From JBJEFI01 sp051873875 (GTDB taxonomy: Bacteria > Bacillota > Bacilli > Bacillales > Bacillaceae_G), in the NCBI GenBank assembly GCA_051873875.1, contig JBJEFI010000167.1:1-24132 (forward strand): a DNA stretch of 24,132 nucleotides, read 5' to 3'. Both the position numbers and the translations under genes were made by a program. The notes beneath the pieces were generated by a model. That model was not told the DNA's origin, made no database searches, and worked only from the letters and a program-made list of their open reading frames with translations. Below, in pieces: positions 6,437 to 14,246 of this stretch. Numbering within the stretch: the first letter of the stretch is position 1; each line of letters starts with the position of its first letter.

Positions 6437-8155
6437 TTAATCTTCTAATGTAGATAAATCGCCTGTTGGTAAGTTTAATTCCCATGCTTTTAAGACACGA
6501 CGCATAATTTTACCACTTCTTGTTTTCGGTAATTTATCACGGAATTCAATTTCACGTGGGGCCGCATGTGCAGCTAATCCTTTTTTCACGAATAAGCGAA
6601 TCTCTTCTTTTAATTCGTCACTTTGCTCAAAATCTTCACGTAATGCAATAAATGCTTTAATAATTTCACCACGGATTGGGTCTGGTACTCCAATTACACC
6701 AGCTTCCGCAATAGCAGGATGTTCAATTAATTTACTTTCTACTTCAAATGGACCTACTCGCTCACCAGCCGTCATAATGACATCGTCAATACGACCTTGG
6801 AACCAGAAGTAACCATCTTCGTCCATATACGCTGAATCTCCTGATACATACCATTCATCATTTAAGAAGTATGATTCATATTTGGCTTGATTATTCCAAA
6901 TTGCACGCATCATCGAAGGCCAGCCTTTTTTAATCGCTAAGTTCCCCATACGATAAGGTGGCAATTCATTTCCTTGATCATCGACAATTGCTGCTCCAAC
7001 ACCAGGAATTGGTTTACCCATAGAACCTGGACGAATTTCCATACAAGGATAATTACAAATCAATTGTCCGCCTGTTTCTGTCATCCACCATGTATCATGA
7101 ATACGTAACTGGAATACATTCATTCCCCAACGAACAACTTCTGGATTCAATGGTTCTCCTACACTTAAAATATGACGTAATGAACTTAAATCATATTTCT
7201 TAATGATTGTATCACTAGCCCCCATTAGCATACGGAACGCTGTTGGAGCACTATACCAAACTGTTACACCATAATCTTCAATTGCTTTATACCAAATATC
7301 TGGGCTAAAGCGTCCGCCAATGATAACGTTTGATGCACCATGTAACCAAGGTCCAAAGGCACCATAAGATGTTCCTGTTACCCAACCTGGATCTGCTGTG
7401 CACCAATAAACATCATCAGCTTGAAGGTCTAATACAATTTTAGCAGTTTGATAATGTTGAATCATTGCATTATGAACGTGTAAAACACCTTTTGGTTTAC
7501 CTGTAGAACCAGATGTATAATGTAAAATTAGTCCATCTTCACGGTCTACCCATTGAACGTCTAATTTCTTACTTGCATATTCCATTCCTTTATTAAAATC
7601 GACAATTTTTCCGCCTTCTTCAACATCTGCTCCAACTAAGAAAACTGTTTTTAAGGATGGCAATTCATCCATTGGAACACGGTGTAGTAATTCAGGAGTT
7701 GTCACTAACACTTTTGCTTCACTATCTTCTAAACGATCTTTTACAGCCCCTTCCATAAAGGCTTCAAAAAGAGGACCAACAATTGCACCTAGTTTAATTG
7801 CTCCAAATAAAACGAAATATAACTCTGGTGTACGAGGCATAAAAATAAAGACACGGTCTCCTTTTTCTACATCCCCGTATTGTTTTAATACATTTCCCGC
7901 CTTATTTGAGTTATCCATCATTTCTTTAAATGTATATTTCTCTTGGCGAGTTGCATCGTGATAATATAATGCCACTTTATTTTTTTTCTCAGATAAAGCA
8001 TGACGGTCAATACATTCATGTGCCATATTCACACGATTGCTATTGTACCAACTAAATTCTTTTTCAACTTCCGTCCACTCAAAGTTCGCATATGCATCTT
8101 CATAGCTTGTCAAATTATGACTTCCTTTAATGCTTGAAAGCGTTTCAATTTTCAT
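6437..8155 (-). CDS. acsA: Acetyl-CoA synthetase (AMP-forming)
   Basis: This 572-aa cytosolic enzyme converts acetate, ATP and CoA to acetyl-CoA through acetyl-adenylate. It has the adenylate-forming family signatures: YTSGSTGKPKG (213-223), WWMTETGG (356-363), YVSGD (436-440) and the hinge GRIDDVI (454-460). The C-terminal KTRSGK ends in K549, the same number as the lysine acetylated by AcuA in B. subtilis AcsA, and the length (572) is also the same. AAAGGAGGACATGTAA precedes the ATG at 8155. It diverges from acuABC, which encodes its acetylation switch. A cre-like palindrome lies inside codons 3-8. It has its own terminator. Confidence 0.97.
   Translation of the reverse strand: MKIETLSSIKGSHNLTSYEDAYANFEWTEVEKEFSWYNSNRVNMAHECIDRHALSEKKNKVALYYHDATRQEKYTFKEMMDNSNKAGNVLKQYGDVEKGDRVFIFMPRTPELYFVLFGAIKLGAIVGPLFEAFMEGAVKDRLEDSEAKVLVTTPELLHRVPMDELPSLKTVFLVGADVEEGGKIVDFNKGMEYASKKLDVQWVDREDGLILHYTSGSTGKPKGVLHVHNAMIQHYQTAKIVLDLQADDVYWCTADPGWVTGTSYGAFGPWLHGASNVIIGGRFSPDIWYKAIEDYGVTVWYSAPTAFRMLMGASDTIIKKYDLSSLRHILSVGEPLNPEVVRWGMNVFQLRIHDTWWMTETGGQLICNYPCMEIRPGSMGKPIPGVGAAIVDDQGNELPPYRMGNLAIKKGWPSMMRAIWNNQAKYESYFLNDEWYVSGDSAYMDEDGYFWFQGRIDDVIMTAGERVGPFEVESKLIEHPAIAEAGVIGVPDPIRGEIIKAFIALREDFEQSDELKEEIRLFVKKGLAAHAAPREIEFRDKLPKTRSGKIMRRVLKAWELNLPTGDLSTLED
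8134..8148. promoter_or_regulatory. Candidate cre (CcpA site) in the start of acsA
   Basis: TTGAAAGCGTTTCAA is a near-perfect inverted repeat (TTGAAA and TTTCAA around GCG) close to the CcpA operator consensus TGWNANCGNTNWCA, though one base short between half-sites. It lies about 40 bases downstream of the predicted acsA transcription start. B. subtilis acsA is repressed by CcpA through a cre in a similar downstream position, as I recall. The function is inferred. Confidence 0.5.
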
Positions 8156-8188
8156 TTACATGTCCTCCTTTATCTGTTTACAAAATTT

Positions 8189-8194
8189 ATTATA
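8189..8194 (-). promoter_or_regulatory. -10 element of the acsA promoter
   Basis: A perfect TATAAT on the - strand lies 33 bases before the acsA ATG. The -35 position (about 8212-8218, ACAAAA) is poor, so the promoter may depend on an activator or be weak. Confidence 0.45.
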
Positions 8195-8259
8195 ACCGAA
8201 ATTTCTGAATTTTTTGTGTTTTTTTAAAAAAAATTTATTTTCTTTTTGACAAATTTCGA

Positions 8260-8288
8260 TTAACATCTCCATTTACATGTTTTACTAT
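8260..8288 (+). promoter_or_regulatory. SigA promoter of acuABC
   Basis: TTAACA (8260-8265), a 17-base spacer and TACTAT (8283-8288) give a start near 8295. A weak cre-like sequence, TGAGAGTATTTTCA (8294-8307), sits right at that start, but it lacks the central CG. Confidence 0.6.
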
Positions 8289-8327
8289 TAGAGTGAGAGT
8301 ATTTTCACAAAGGGGATGTCAAATCGA

Positions 8328-8960
8328 ATGATCCATAAAAAAGTGTACAATGCCCAAAAGATTCATACACACCATGGGGAGGTCATTGTTGAAGGTCCTG
8401 TACCTGCAACCCAACTAGAAACATATGACTTTCATGAAGATCTTACTGCTTTCCGTATTGCAGATAAACAACGAGAAGCCATAATTGAAATATCACAATT
8501 ACCAGAAGCACGTATTATTATTGCTAGACATCGTAATACCATTGTTGGATATACTACATTCCTTTATCCTGATCCGCTTGAACGATGGTCAGAAGCAAAT
8601 ATGGATAATTTAATTGAGCTTGGCGCAATTGAAGTAATTCCTGCCTTTCGAGGTTGCAGAGTTGGAAAAACCATGTTAGAAGTAGCGATGATGGATGATG
8701 CAATGGAGGATTATATCATTATTACAACTGAATATTATTGGCACTGGGATTTAAAAGGAACTGGCTTAAATGTATGGGACTATCGAAAAGTAATGGAAAA
8801 AATGATGAACGCAGGTGGTTTAACATGGCTTGCAACCGATGACCCTGAAATCTGTTCCCATCCAGCAAATTGCTTAATGGCCAGAATCGGAAGCCGAGTT
8901 GATTTAAAATCGATTCAACAATTTGATTCCATTCGCTTTAAAAATCGATTTATGTACTAA
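8328..8960 (+). CDS. acuA: AcsA protein acetyltransferase (GNAT)
   Basis: This 210-aa GNAT acetyltransferase is strongly similar to B. subtilis AcuA, which acetylates the active-site lysine of AcsA with acetyl-CoA and switches it off. The acetyl-CoA binding region is recognisable around ELGAIEVIPAFRGCRVGKTML (RGxxVG pattern). The C-terminal half is highly conserved (TEYYWHWDLKGTGLNVW, then DPEICSHPANCLMARIG). The ATG at 8328 gives 210 residues, the length of the B. subtilis protein. An in-frame ATG at 8316 abuts the AAAGGGG ribosome site and is rejected. It is first gene of acuABC, divergent from its target acsA, with acuB 39 bases downstream. Confidence 0.95.
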   Translation: MIHKKVYNAQKIHTHHGEVIVEGPVPATQLETYDFHEDLTAFRIADKQREAIIEISQLPEARIIIARHRNTIVGYTTFLYPDPLERWSEANMDNLIELGAIEVIPAFRGCRVGKTMLEVAMMDDAMEDYIIITTEYYWHWDLKGTGLNVWDYRKVMEKMMNAGGLTWLATDDPEICSHPANCLMARIGSRVDLKSIQQFDSIRFKNRFMY

Positions 8961-8999
8961 TTAAAGCTATAATCATAGTCAAACAAGGGGGATTTTGCA

Positions 9000-9629
9000 A
9001 TGTTAGTAGAAGAAATTATGAATCGAAATGTTGCTACATTGATGGAGGAAAATACATTAAATGATGCATTGAATTTACTTCGTGATCATGATATTCGTCA
9101 CGTTCCTGTTATTGATGAAGAAGGATATTTAATTGGTATTGTAACAGACCGAGATATTCGATCTGCCTGTCCTTCTTACTTTGATAGTGACTTCTTTGAA
9201 AAAATAAAACAAATAAAAATCCGAGAAATTATGAAAACAAATGTTATTACTTGTTTTCCTTTAGATTTTGTAGAAGAATCAGCATTGACAATGTATGAAA
9301 ATCGAATCGGTTGCATGCCTGTTATTCAAAATAATCAATTAGTCGGAATTATCACAGAATCAGATGTGCTGCATACACTTTTAGCATTAACAGGCATTAA
9401 TCAACCAAGTTCACAAATTGAGATTAAGTTTGAAGACAAGCCAGGGATTGTTAGCGATATTCTTAATATCATCGGACAAAAAAATGTCAATATCGTTAGT
9501 ATTTTAATTTATCCATCAAAGGAACCTTTTTATAAAATCTTAACGATACGTGTGCAAACGATTAATCCACTAGAGCTCATTCAATATATAAAATCTGAAG
9601 GCTACGACGTACTTTGGCCTTCTCTTTAG
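9000..9629 (+). CDS. acuB: AcuB, CBS-pair and ACT domain protein
   Basis: This 209-aa cytosolic protein has two CBS motifs (about 7-58 and 75-128; note RHVPVIDEEGYLIGIVTDRD and GCMPVIQNNQLVGIITESD) and a C-terminal ACT-like domain (about 138-209). CBS pairs usually bind adenine nucleotides and ACT domains small metabolites, so it is likely a sensor in the acetate switch. Its biochemical role is not established to my knowledge. AAGGGGG precedes the ATG. It lies between acuA and acuC, with only 12 bases to the acuC start, so it is almost certainly cotranscribed and perhaps translationally coupled to acuC. Confidence 0.93.
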   Translation: MLVEEIMNRNVATLMEENTLNDALNLLRDHDIRHVPVIDEEGYLIGIVTDRDIRSACPSYFDSDFFEKIKQIKIREIMKTNVITCFPLDFVEESALTMYENRIGCMPVIQNNQLVGIITESDVLHTLLALTGINQPSSQIEIKFEDKPGIVSDILNIIGQKNVNIVSILIYPSKEPFYKILTIRVQTINPLELIQYIKSEGYDVLWPSL

Positions 9630-9641
9630 GATGTGACCTTC

Positions 9642-10811
9642 ATGAAAAAGGATTGTGCATTCATTTACTCTAGTGATTTTGATACATATCAGTTTAATAA
9701 AGATCATCCTTTTAATCAGATTCGTGTAAAAATTGTTTATGATTTATTAACGAAAGCAGGCTATTTGAAGGAGGACGTATTAGTAGCTCCAAGAATGGCT
9801 ACTGATGAAGAGCTATTACTAATCCATGACCAAGCCTTTATCGATGCAGTAAAAGCCGCTGGGAAAGGAGAACTGGATTCTCAAAAAGCGCTTATGTTTG
9901 GATTAGGAACAGATGATGTTCCTATTTTTCCTAATATGCATGAAGCTGCCGCTCTTCTCGTTGGTTCTACTTTAACAGCCGTAGATGAAGTATTAGAAGG
10001 ACGAGCAACCCATGCCTTGAATTTAGGTGGGGGTCTCCATCACGGTTTTCGTGGGAAGGCATCTGGCTTTTGTATTTACAATGATTCTTCTGTCGCCATT
10101 AAATATATCCAACAAAAATACGGCTACCGTGTTCTATACATTGATACGGACGCTCATCATGGTGATGGTGTACAATGGGCCTTTTACGATGACCCCACTG
10201 TTTGTACCTTCTCTATGCATGAAACAGGTCGTTACCTTTTTCCTGGTACTGGTGCTGTAAATGAACGAGGCCATGGGCAAGGGTATGGTTTCTCTTTTAA
10301 CATTCCATTGGATGCGTTTACAGAAGACGAGTCTTTTTTATCCATTTATAAAAAAGCTCTTCCAGAAATTATTCACTTTTTTAAACCAGATGTGATTATT
10401 TCGCAAAATGGCGCAGATGCTCACTATTACGACCCATTAACTCATTTATCAAGTACCATTAATATTTATCGAGAAATTCCTAAATTAGCACACGAATTAG
10501 CACATGAATATTGTGATGGTCGCTGGATTGCTTTAGGTGGAGGTGGATATGATTACTGGCGCGTTATTCCTCGAGCTTGGTCGTTTATTTGGCTGGAAAT
10601 GAACGGAATTCGGGATGTTTCTGGTATGCTTCCATTGGATTGGATTGATACATGGCGCAACCGAGCAAGTCTGGATTTAGTAACACAATGGGAAGACCCA
10701 GAAAATCTATATAAACCTATTCCACGTAAACAAGAAATTGAAGAAAAAAATAATAAAATGCTTCAGCAAGCATTAAATATGATTCCTAAAAAAATGCGAT
10801 TAACGGAGTAA
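9642..10811 (+). CDS. acuC: AcuC, histone-deacetylase-family protein deacetylase
   Basis: This 389-aa zinc-dependent class I/II HDAC-fold enzyme removes acetyl groups from AcsA and so reactivates it. The active-site pair is in GGGLHHGF (H133, H134). Zinc ligands are in DTDAHHGDGV (D170, H172) and GADAHYYDP (D259), and the late GGGGYD motif supplies the tyrosine. All expected catalytic residues are present. The start is placed at the ATG at 9642, 5 bases after AGGATGTGA, which matches AGGAGGTGA in 8 of 9 positions. A GTG at 9633 lies within that ribosome site. It is last gene of acuABC; a structured repeat and a bidirectional terminator follow. The motility-type gene pair that I recall between acuC and ccpA in B. 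subtilis is absent. Confidence 0.95.
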   Translation: MKKDCAFIYSSDFDTYQFNKDHPFNQIRVKIVYDLLTKAGYLKEDVLVAPRMATDEELLLIHDQAFIDAVKAAGKGELDSQKALMFGLGTDDVPIFPNMHEAAALLVGSTLTAVDEVLEGRATHALNLGGGLHHGFRGKASGFCIYNDSSVAIKYIQQKYGYRVLYIDTDAHHGDGVQWAFYDDPTVCTFSMHETGRYLFPGTGAVNERGHGQGYGFSFNIPLDAFTEDESFLSIYKKALPEIIHFFKPDVIISQNGADAHYYDPLTHLSSTINIYREIPKLAHELAHEYCDGRWIALGGGGYDYWRVIPRAWSFIWLEMNGIRDVSGMLPLDWIDTWRNRASLDLVTQWEDPENLYKPIPRKQEIEEKNNKMLQQALNMIPKKMRLTE

Positions 10812-10814
10812 TTT

Positions 10815-11010
10815 AGAAAAACCGCAAACGGTCCTTTCAATATTACTTAGCAATAGCAAGGGGGATTGAAAGGAGTCTCTCGACAGGTGTTGGAAGCTCA
10901 TCCCAAAAAGTCTGCTCTTCGATTTTTTTAGATGAGATGAAATATCCCAAGAGACAACTGAAGGTTAGAAACTTGTATAAGGTTCGAAATTTTATACTTT
11001 CTTATTTCAT
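10815..11010 (+). repeat. Structured interspersed repeat, copy A (bcr-like)
   Basis: This stretch aligns in order with 23928-24114 in the same orientation. Both open with AGAAAAACCGCAA.CGGT, share CGACA...GTTGGA in the middle, and close with TTGTATAA, then TATACTTTCTTAT and TTTCA. Hairpins: ACCG/CGGT (10821-10832); CCTTTCAAT with ATTGAAAGG (10833-10841 and 10865-10873), with a nested CTTAGC/GCAAG stem. The position is the 3' untranslated region of acuC. It resembles the interspersed bcr repeats described in the B. cereus group, but I cannot name the subtype. Confidence 0.75.
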
Positions 11011-11048
11011 AAAAAAAGAAGCTATCCTTAAAAGAAAGCTTCTTTTTT
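11011..11048. terminator. Bidirectional terminator between acuC and ccpA
   Basis: AAAAAAGAAGCT (11012-11023) pairs with AGCTTCTTTTTT (11037-11048). The A/T ends give U-runs in both directions between two convergent genes. Confidence 0.9.
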
Positions 11049-11055
11049 ATTTCTA

Positions 11056-12063
11056 TTATTGTCCAGCTTTTGTTGATTGACGAACTTGAACACGATGAGG
11101 AAGAATGACATTTTTATCTTCCACATTTTCTTTGTTCATTAATTTCGTTAATAAGCGCATTGCAACTGCACCGATATCATACATTGGCTGTACAACTGTA
11201 GTTAACTTTGGACGTACCATTGTTGCTAGTTTTGAATTATCGAAACCAATTATTTCTAATTGCTCTGGAATATTTACGCCTGCATCTTGAGCTGCATGGA
11301 TAACACCTAATGCCATTTCATCTGTTGCAACGAAAATAGCTGTTGGTTTGTTTTCAAGTGCCCATAATTGTTCAAATGCCTCAATTCCTGATTCATATGT
11401 AAAATCACCTGATATAACAAGTTCTTCATCGTATGGAATGTTCGCTTCAGCTAATGCATTTTTATAGCCTTCAAGCTTTTTAATTGTAACACCTGATAAA
11501 TAATCCGTACCACGAACATAAGCAATACGTTTATTTCCGTTGTTAACTAACATTGTTGTTGCATCATATGCACCTTGCGTATAATCAATATTAACAGATG
11601 CTGTATCATGTTTATCATCAACAGATGCTGCTAATACGATTGGTACTGGAGAACGGTCAAATTCTTCTACTAATTCATCCGTAATACTTGTACCCATGAA
11701 GACAATTCCATCTACTTGCTTTCCAAGCATTGTATTAATTAAGTGTAGCTCTTTCTCTTTATTTTGATCTGAGTTACTTAAAATGATGTTGTATTTATAC
11801 ATTGTTGCAATATCTTCAATTCCACGTGCTAATTCTGCAAAGAACACGTTAGAAATATCAGGGATAATAACCCCAACTGTTGTTGTTTTTTTACTTGCTA
11901 ATCCACGTGCTACTGCATTTGGACGATATCCTAAGCGTTCAATCGCCTCTAATACTTTCTTTCTCGTTGTAGGTTTTACATTTGGATTTCCATTTACTAC
12001 ACGAGATACTGTAGCCATTGATACATTGGCTTCTCTCGCTACATCATAAATTGTTACATTCAT
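11056..12063 (-). CDS. ccpA: Catabolite control protein A
   Basis: This 335-aa LacI/GalR-family regulator, with HPr-Ser46-P as corepressor, binds cre sites to repress or activate carbon genes. The helix-turn-helix is at residues 5-25 (IYDVAREANVSMATVSRVVNG), followed by the hinge helix (RPNAVARGLASKK, about 48-60). The periplasmic-binding-protein-like core fills the rest. The first ~135 residues are nearly identical to B. subtilis CcpA (for example MYKYNIILSNSDQN and MLGKQVDGIVFMG), which separates it from other LacI members. AAAGGAGTGG precedes the ATG at 12063. It lies downstream of aroA in the same orientation, as in B. subtilis, but a hairpin and a good promoter between them suggest independent expression. 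Confidence 0.96.
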   Translation of the reverse strand: MNVTIYDVAREANVSMATVSRVVNGNPNVKPTTRKKVLEAIERLGYRPNAVARGLASKKTTTVGVIIPDISNVFFAELARGIEDIATMYKYNIILSNSDQNKEKELHLINTMLGKQVDGIVFMGTSITDELVEEFDRSPVPIVLAASVDDKHDTASVNIDYTQGAYDATTMLVNNGNKRIAYVRGTDYLSGVTIKKLEGYKNALAEANIPYDEELVISGDFTYESGIEAFEQLWALENKPTAIFVATDEMALGVIHAAQDAGVNIPEQLEIIGFDNSKLATMVRPKLTTVVQPMYDIGAVAMRLLTKLMNKENVEDKNVILPHRVQVRQSTKAGQ

Positions 12064-12135
12064 CCTTCGCCACTCCTTTATTCATTTGTGTCACAGTCAT
12101 TCATCCATTTGTTTTTATCATTTGCAAATTGTGTC

Positions 12136-12141
12136 ATTATA
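12136..12141 (-). promoter_or_regulatory. Possible -10 element proximal to ccpA
   Basis: TATAAT (12141-12136) lies downstream of the aroA hairpin and 73 bases before the ccpA ATG. No convincing -35 is visible; the expected position falls in the hairpin stem. Confidence 0.4.
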
Positions 12142-12149
12142 TAAGTATT

Positions 12150-12185
12150 GAAATAAAGAAATCGACACCTTTCTAAAAGATGTCG
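12150..12185 (-). terminator. Probable terminator after aroA
   Basis: On the - strand CGACATCTTT and AAAGGTGTCG (12185-12163) form a stem with one bulge and a 3-base loop. It is followed by the T-rich ATTTCTTTATTTC. It lies between aroA and ccpA. Confidence 0.55.
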
Positions 12186-12222
12186 AATAATTTTTCAATA
12201 ACGTTAATCGCAATTGACTATT

Positions 12223-12251
12223 ATTATAACAAAAAAGAAAATAATTTTCAT
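12223..12251 (-). promoter_or_regulatory. Promoter in the aroA-ccpA gap
   Basis: An extended -10, TGTTATAAT (TATAAT at 12228-12223), has ATGAAA 17 bases upstream. It fires toward ccpA but lies before the 12163-12185 hairpin, so read-through would be needed to express ccpA. Confidence 0.45.
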
Positions 12252-12271
12252 TAATTATTTTCATAATATAT

Positions 12272-13342
12272 TTACTTTATTTTTGTCATTTCTCTTACAT
12301 TTTTCATAAATGTATCAAATTGTTCAAAATTCATTTGTTGTGCAGAATCTGATAACGCCACTGCAGGGTCTGGGTGTACTTCTGCCATGACACCATCTGC
12401 ACCAATGGCAATAGCTGCTTTTGCTGCCGGTAATAATAAATCACGTCGTCCTGTAGAATGAGTTACATCAACAAATACTGGTAAGTGAGTTTCTTGCTTT
12501 AAAATTGGTACAGCGGAAATATCTAACGTATTTCTCGTTGCTCGCTCATACGTACGAATACCACGCTCACATAAAATGATTTGATCATTTCCTTGAGCCA
12601 TAATATACTCTGCTGCATAAATGAATTCTTCAATTGTAGCAGCTAAGCCACGTTTTAATAACACTGGTTTTTTCACATTTCCAGCTGCTTTTAATAAATC
12701 AAAGTTTTGCATATTGCGTGCACCAATTTGAATGACATCCACATAGTTACATGCTTCTTCAATATCACTTGGACTCATAATTTCACTAATAACAGCTAAG
12801 CCAAACTCATCAGCTGCTTGACGCATCATCTTCAATCCTTCGAAACCTAAGCCTTGGAAATCATATGGAGATGTACGTGGTTTGAATGCACCTCCACGGA
12901 ATAAGGTTAACCCTTGCGCTTTAACAGCTTCCGCCGCTGCATAAACTTGTTCATAACTTTCTACTGCACAAGGTCCTGCGACCATATATTGTTCACCATT
13001 TCCAATTTGTAAATCTTTAATAGTTACAATCGTATTTTCTTGTTTTTTCTTTCGAGAAACTAATAATACTTTTTGACGTTCATCGTCTTGTAAATCCACA
13101 CCAGCTTTAAAAATAGTCTTAAAAATATGTTGAATTGTTTTTGTATCAAAAGGTCCAACATTTTTTTCTGCTATGTATTCCATCATTTTTCGTTCACGAA
13201 CTGGATCAAATGTTTTAATCCCATGTTTTTCTTTAATTCGTCCCACTTCTTGAACAATCTCGCCTCTTTGGCAAAGTAAATCTAATATTTGTAAATTAAT
13301 ATCATCAATTTTATCGCGTAATGTCTCTAATTCACGTGTCAC
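12272..13342 (-). CDS. aroA: Bifunctional chorismate mutase / DAHP synthase
   Basis: This 356-aa enzyme catalyses the first step of the shikimate pathway (PEP plus erythrose-4-phosphate to DAHP). It carries an N-terminal AroQ-type chorismate mutase domain (about 1-90; LRDKIDDINLQILDLL and FDPVRERKMM), which in B. subtilis mediates feedback by chorismate and prephenate. The type I-beta DAHP synthase core has GPCAVES (123-129; metal-site C124), KPRTSPYDFQG (154-164), IQIGARNMQN, FVDVTHSTGRRD and AEVHPDP. Length and sequence match B. subtilis AroA. The start is GTG at 13342, 6 bases after AGGAGATGA; the ATG within that site is out of frame and soon stops. ccpA follows. Confidence 0.96.
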   Translation of the reverse strand: MTRELETLRDKIDDINLQILDLLCQRGEIVQEVGRIKEKHGIKTFDPVRERKMMEYIAEKNVGPFDTKTIQHIFKTIFKAGVDLQDDERQKVLLVSRKKKQENTIVTIKDLQIGNGEQYMVAGPCAVESYEQVYAAAEAVKAQGLTLFRGGAFKPRTSPYDFQGLGFEGLKMMRQAADEFGLAVISEIMSPSDIEEACNYVDVIQIGARNMQNFDLLKAAGNVKKPVLLKRGLAATIEEFIYAAEYIMAQGNDQIILCERGIRTYERATRNTLDISAVPILKQETHLPVFVDVTHSTGRRDLLLPAAKAAIAIGADGVMAEVHPDPAVALSDSAQQMNFEQFDTFMKNVREMTKIK

Positions 13343-13409
13343 CGTTTGTCATCTCCTCGCTGTTATTGTTTTTCCATTTTACACATTCTTTCACAAAAAT
13401 AAAAGAAGA

Positions 13410-13431
13410 AAGAACTAGCTTGTTCTTTTTT
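13410..13431. terminator. Small hairpin with U-runs on both strands
   Basis: AAGAAC (13410-13415) pairs with GTTCTT (13422-13427) around TAGCTT. It is followed by T on the + strand and by TCTTCTTTTATTTTT on the - strand. It lies between the ytxJ terminator and the aroA start and may be a backup terminator. Confidence 0.45.
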
Positions 13432-13435
13432 AACT

Positions 13436-13479
13436 AAAAAAAGGATACTTAAATGGCATTAACGCCTTTAAGATCCCTT
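13436..13479 (-). terminator. Terminator of ytxG-ytxJ
   Basis: On the - strand a long imperfect hairpin (AAGGGATCTTAAAGGC with GCCATTTAAGTATCCTT) runs into TTTTTTT. Confidence 0.8.
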
Positions 13480-13486
13480 CTCATCT

Positions 13487-13801
13487 TTATCCGATATTTT
13501 CTTTTAGCGCTTCTTCTTTAATGTTCCAATGAGATGTATGCCATACAACTTTTCCATCTTTCACAAGTAATACTTGTGGAGATTCATGCTTAATGCCATA
13601 GTGACTAGCAATTTCATTAGATAATTCTCTAGAATCTTGAACGAACAGCATGTACGCAGGTACTTGGCATGTTTCCATAAACGAATGAAATGCATCATAC
13701 GCCATTGCACTAATGTCACACGTTACACTATGTTTGAAAATGATAAAGGTTTTATCTTTGATCTGTTGAAAATCATCTACTGTATTAATCTTTGTAATCA
13801 T
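13487..13801 (-). CDS. ytxJ: Monothiol bacilliredoxin-like protein YtxJ (BrxC family)
   Basis: This 104-aa thioredoxin-fold protein belongs to the YtxJ family, which acts in bacillithiol-dependent redox in Firmicutes. The reactive cysteine is C28 in HSVTCDISA; many relatives have TCPIS, so the P-to-D change is notable. A second cysteine, C45, lies in METCQVPAY. PQVLLVKDGKVVWHTSHW matches the conserved C-terminal half. The ATG at 13801 follows AAAAAAGGAGACGG. Its start overlaps the end of ytxG by 17 bases, so the two are an operon with likely coupled translation. The B. subtilis operon has ytxH between them; it is missing here. Confidence 0.88.
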   Translation of the reverse strand: MITKINTVDDFQQIKDKTFIIFKHSVTCDISAMAYDAFHSFMETCQVPAYMLFVQDSRELSNEIASHYGIKHESPQVLLVKDGKVVWHTSHWNIKEEALKENIG

Positions 13802-14246
13802 ATCTATCCGTCTCCTTTTTTCTTTTTTTCTTAAATCGATTTGTAAATTCTGAAATCATGCTTATCCATTGTAACATTTCATATAATTTCTCCGCACCCA
13901 TTTCAACTTGGTCCAAAAACTCAGTTGAAAGCTTACGAACACGTCCATTTACATCTTTTACAGTATCGCCTACTTCTTCTACTGTTTGCGTTACTTCATT
14001 AACTGTTTTTACTGTTACTTCTACTTCTACTGCAATATCATTTGCTTTCTTTAGTAGTTCCTCTGTTTCCCTTGTAATACCTTCAATTTGTTGTTGCGCT
14101 GTTTTTAATGTTCCCGATACTTCCGATAATGTTTCTGATGTTTCTCTTAATGTAATATCTGCTGTTTTTAATAATCGAACTAAATAAGCAACTAAAACGA
14201 CAAAGGCTGCTGCAATTACAACCACACTACCATAAACAAAATACAT
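13785..14246 (-). CDS. ytxG: YtxG-like DUF948 membrane protein
   Basis: This 153-aa protein has one N-terminal membrane segment (about 5-25, VYGSVVVIAAAFVVLVAYLV). A long heptad-rich stretch (about 30-120) is dominated by T, E, V and K and reads like a coiled coil, and the tail is very basic (RFKKKRKKETDR). This is the DUF948 pattern of B. subtilis YtxG, a general-stress/stationary-phase protein of unknown biochemical role. AGGAGTG precedes the ATG at 14246. It overlaps ytxJ. It is divergent from ampS across about 180 bases. Confidence 0.85.
   Translation of the reverse strand: MYFVYGSVVVIAAAFVVLVAYLVRLLKTADITLRETSETLSEVSGTLKTAQQQIEGITRETEELLKKANDIAVEVEVTVKTVNEVTQTVEEVGDTVKDVNGRVRKLSTEFLDQVEMGAEKLYEMLQWISMISEFTNRFKKKRKKETDRYDYKD

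Noticed and set aside
8166..8180. Possible cre near TGTAAACAGATAAA between the acsA -10 and its ribosome site
   Set aside because: The central CG is missing and the right half-site does not match; the palindrome at 8134-8148 is better.
8294..8307. cre-like TGAGAGTATTTTCA at the acuABC start
   Set aside because: The ends match, but the central CG that CcpA needs is TA here, so it was not listed as a site of its own.
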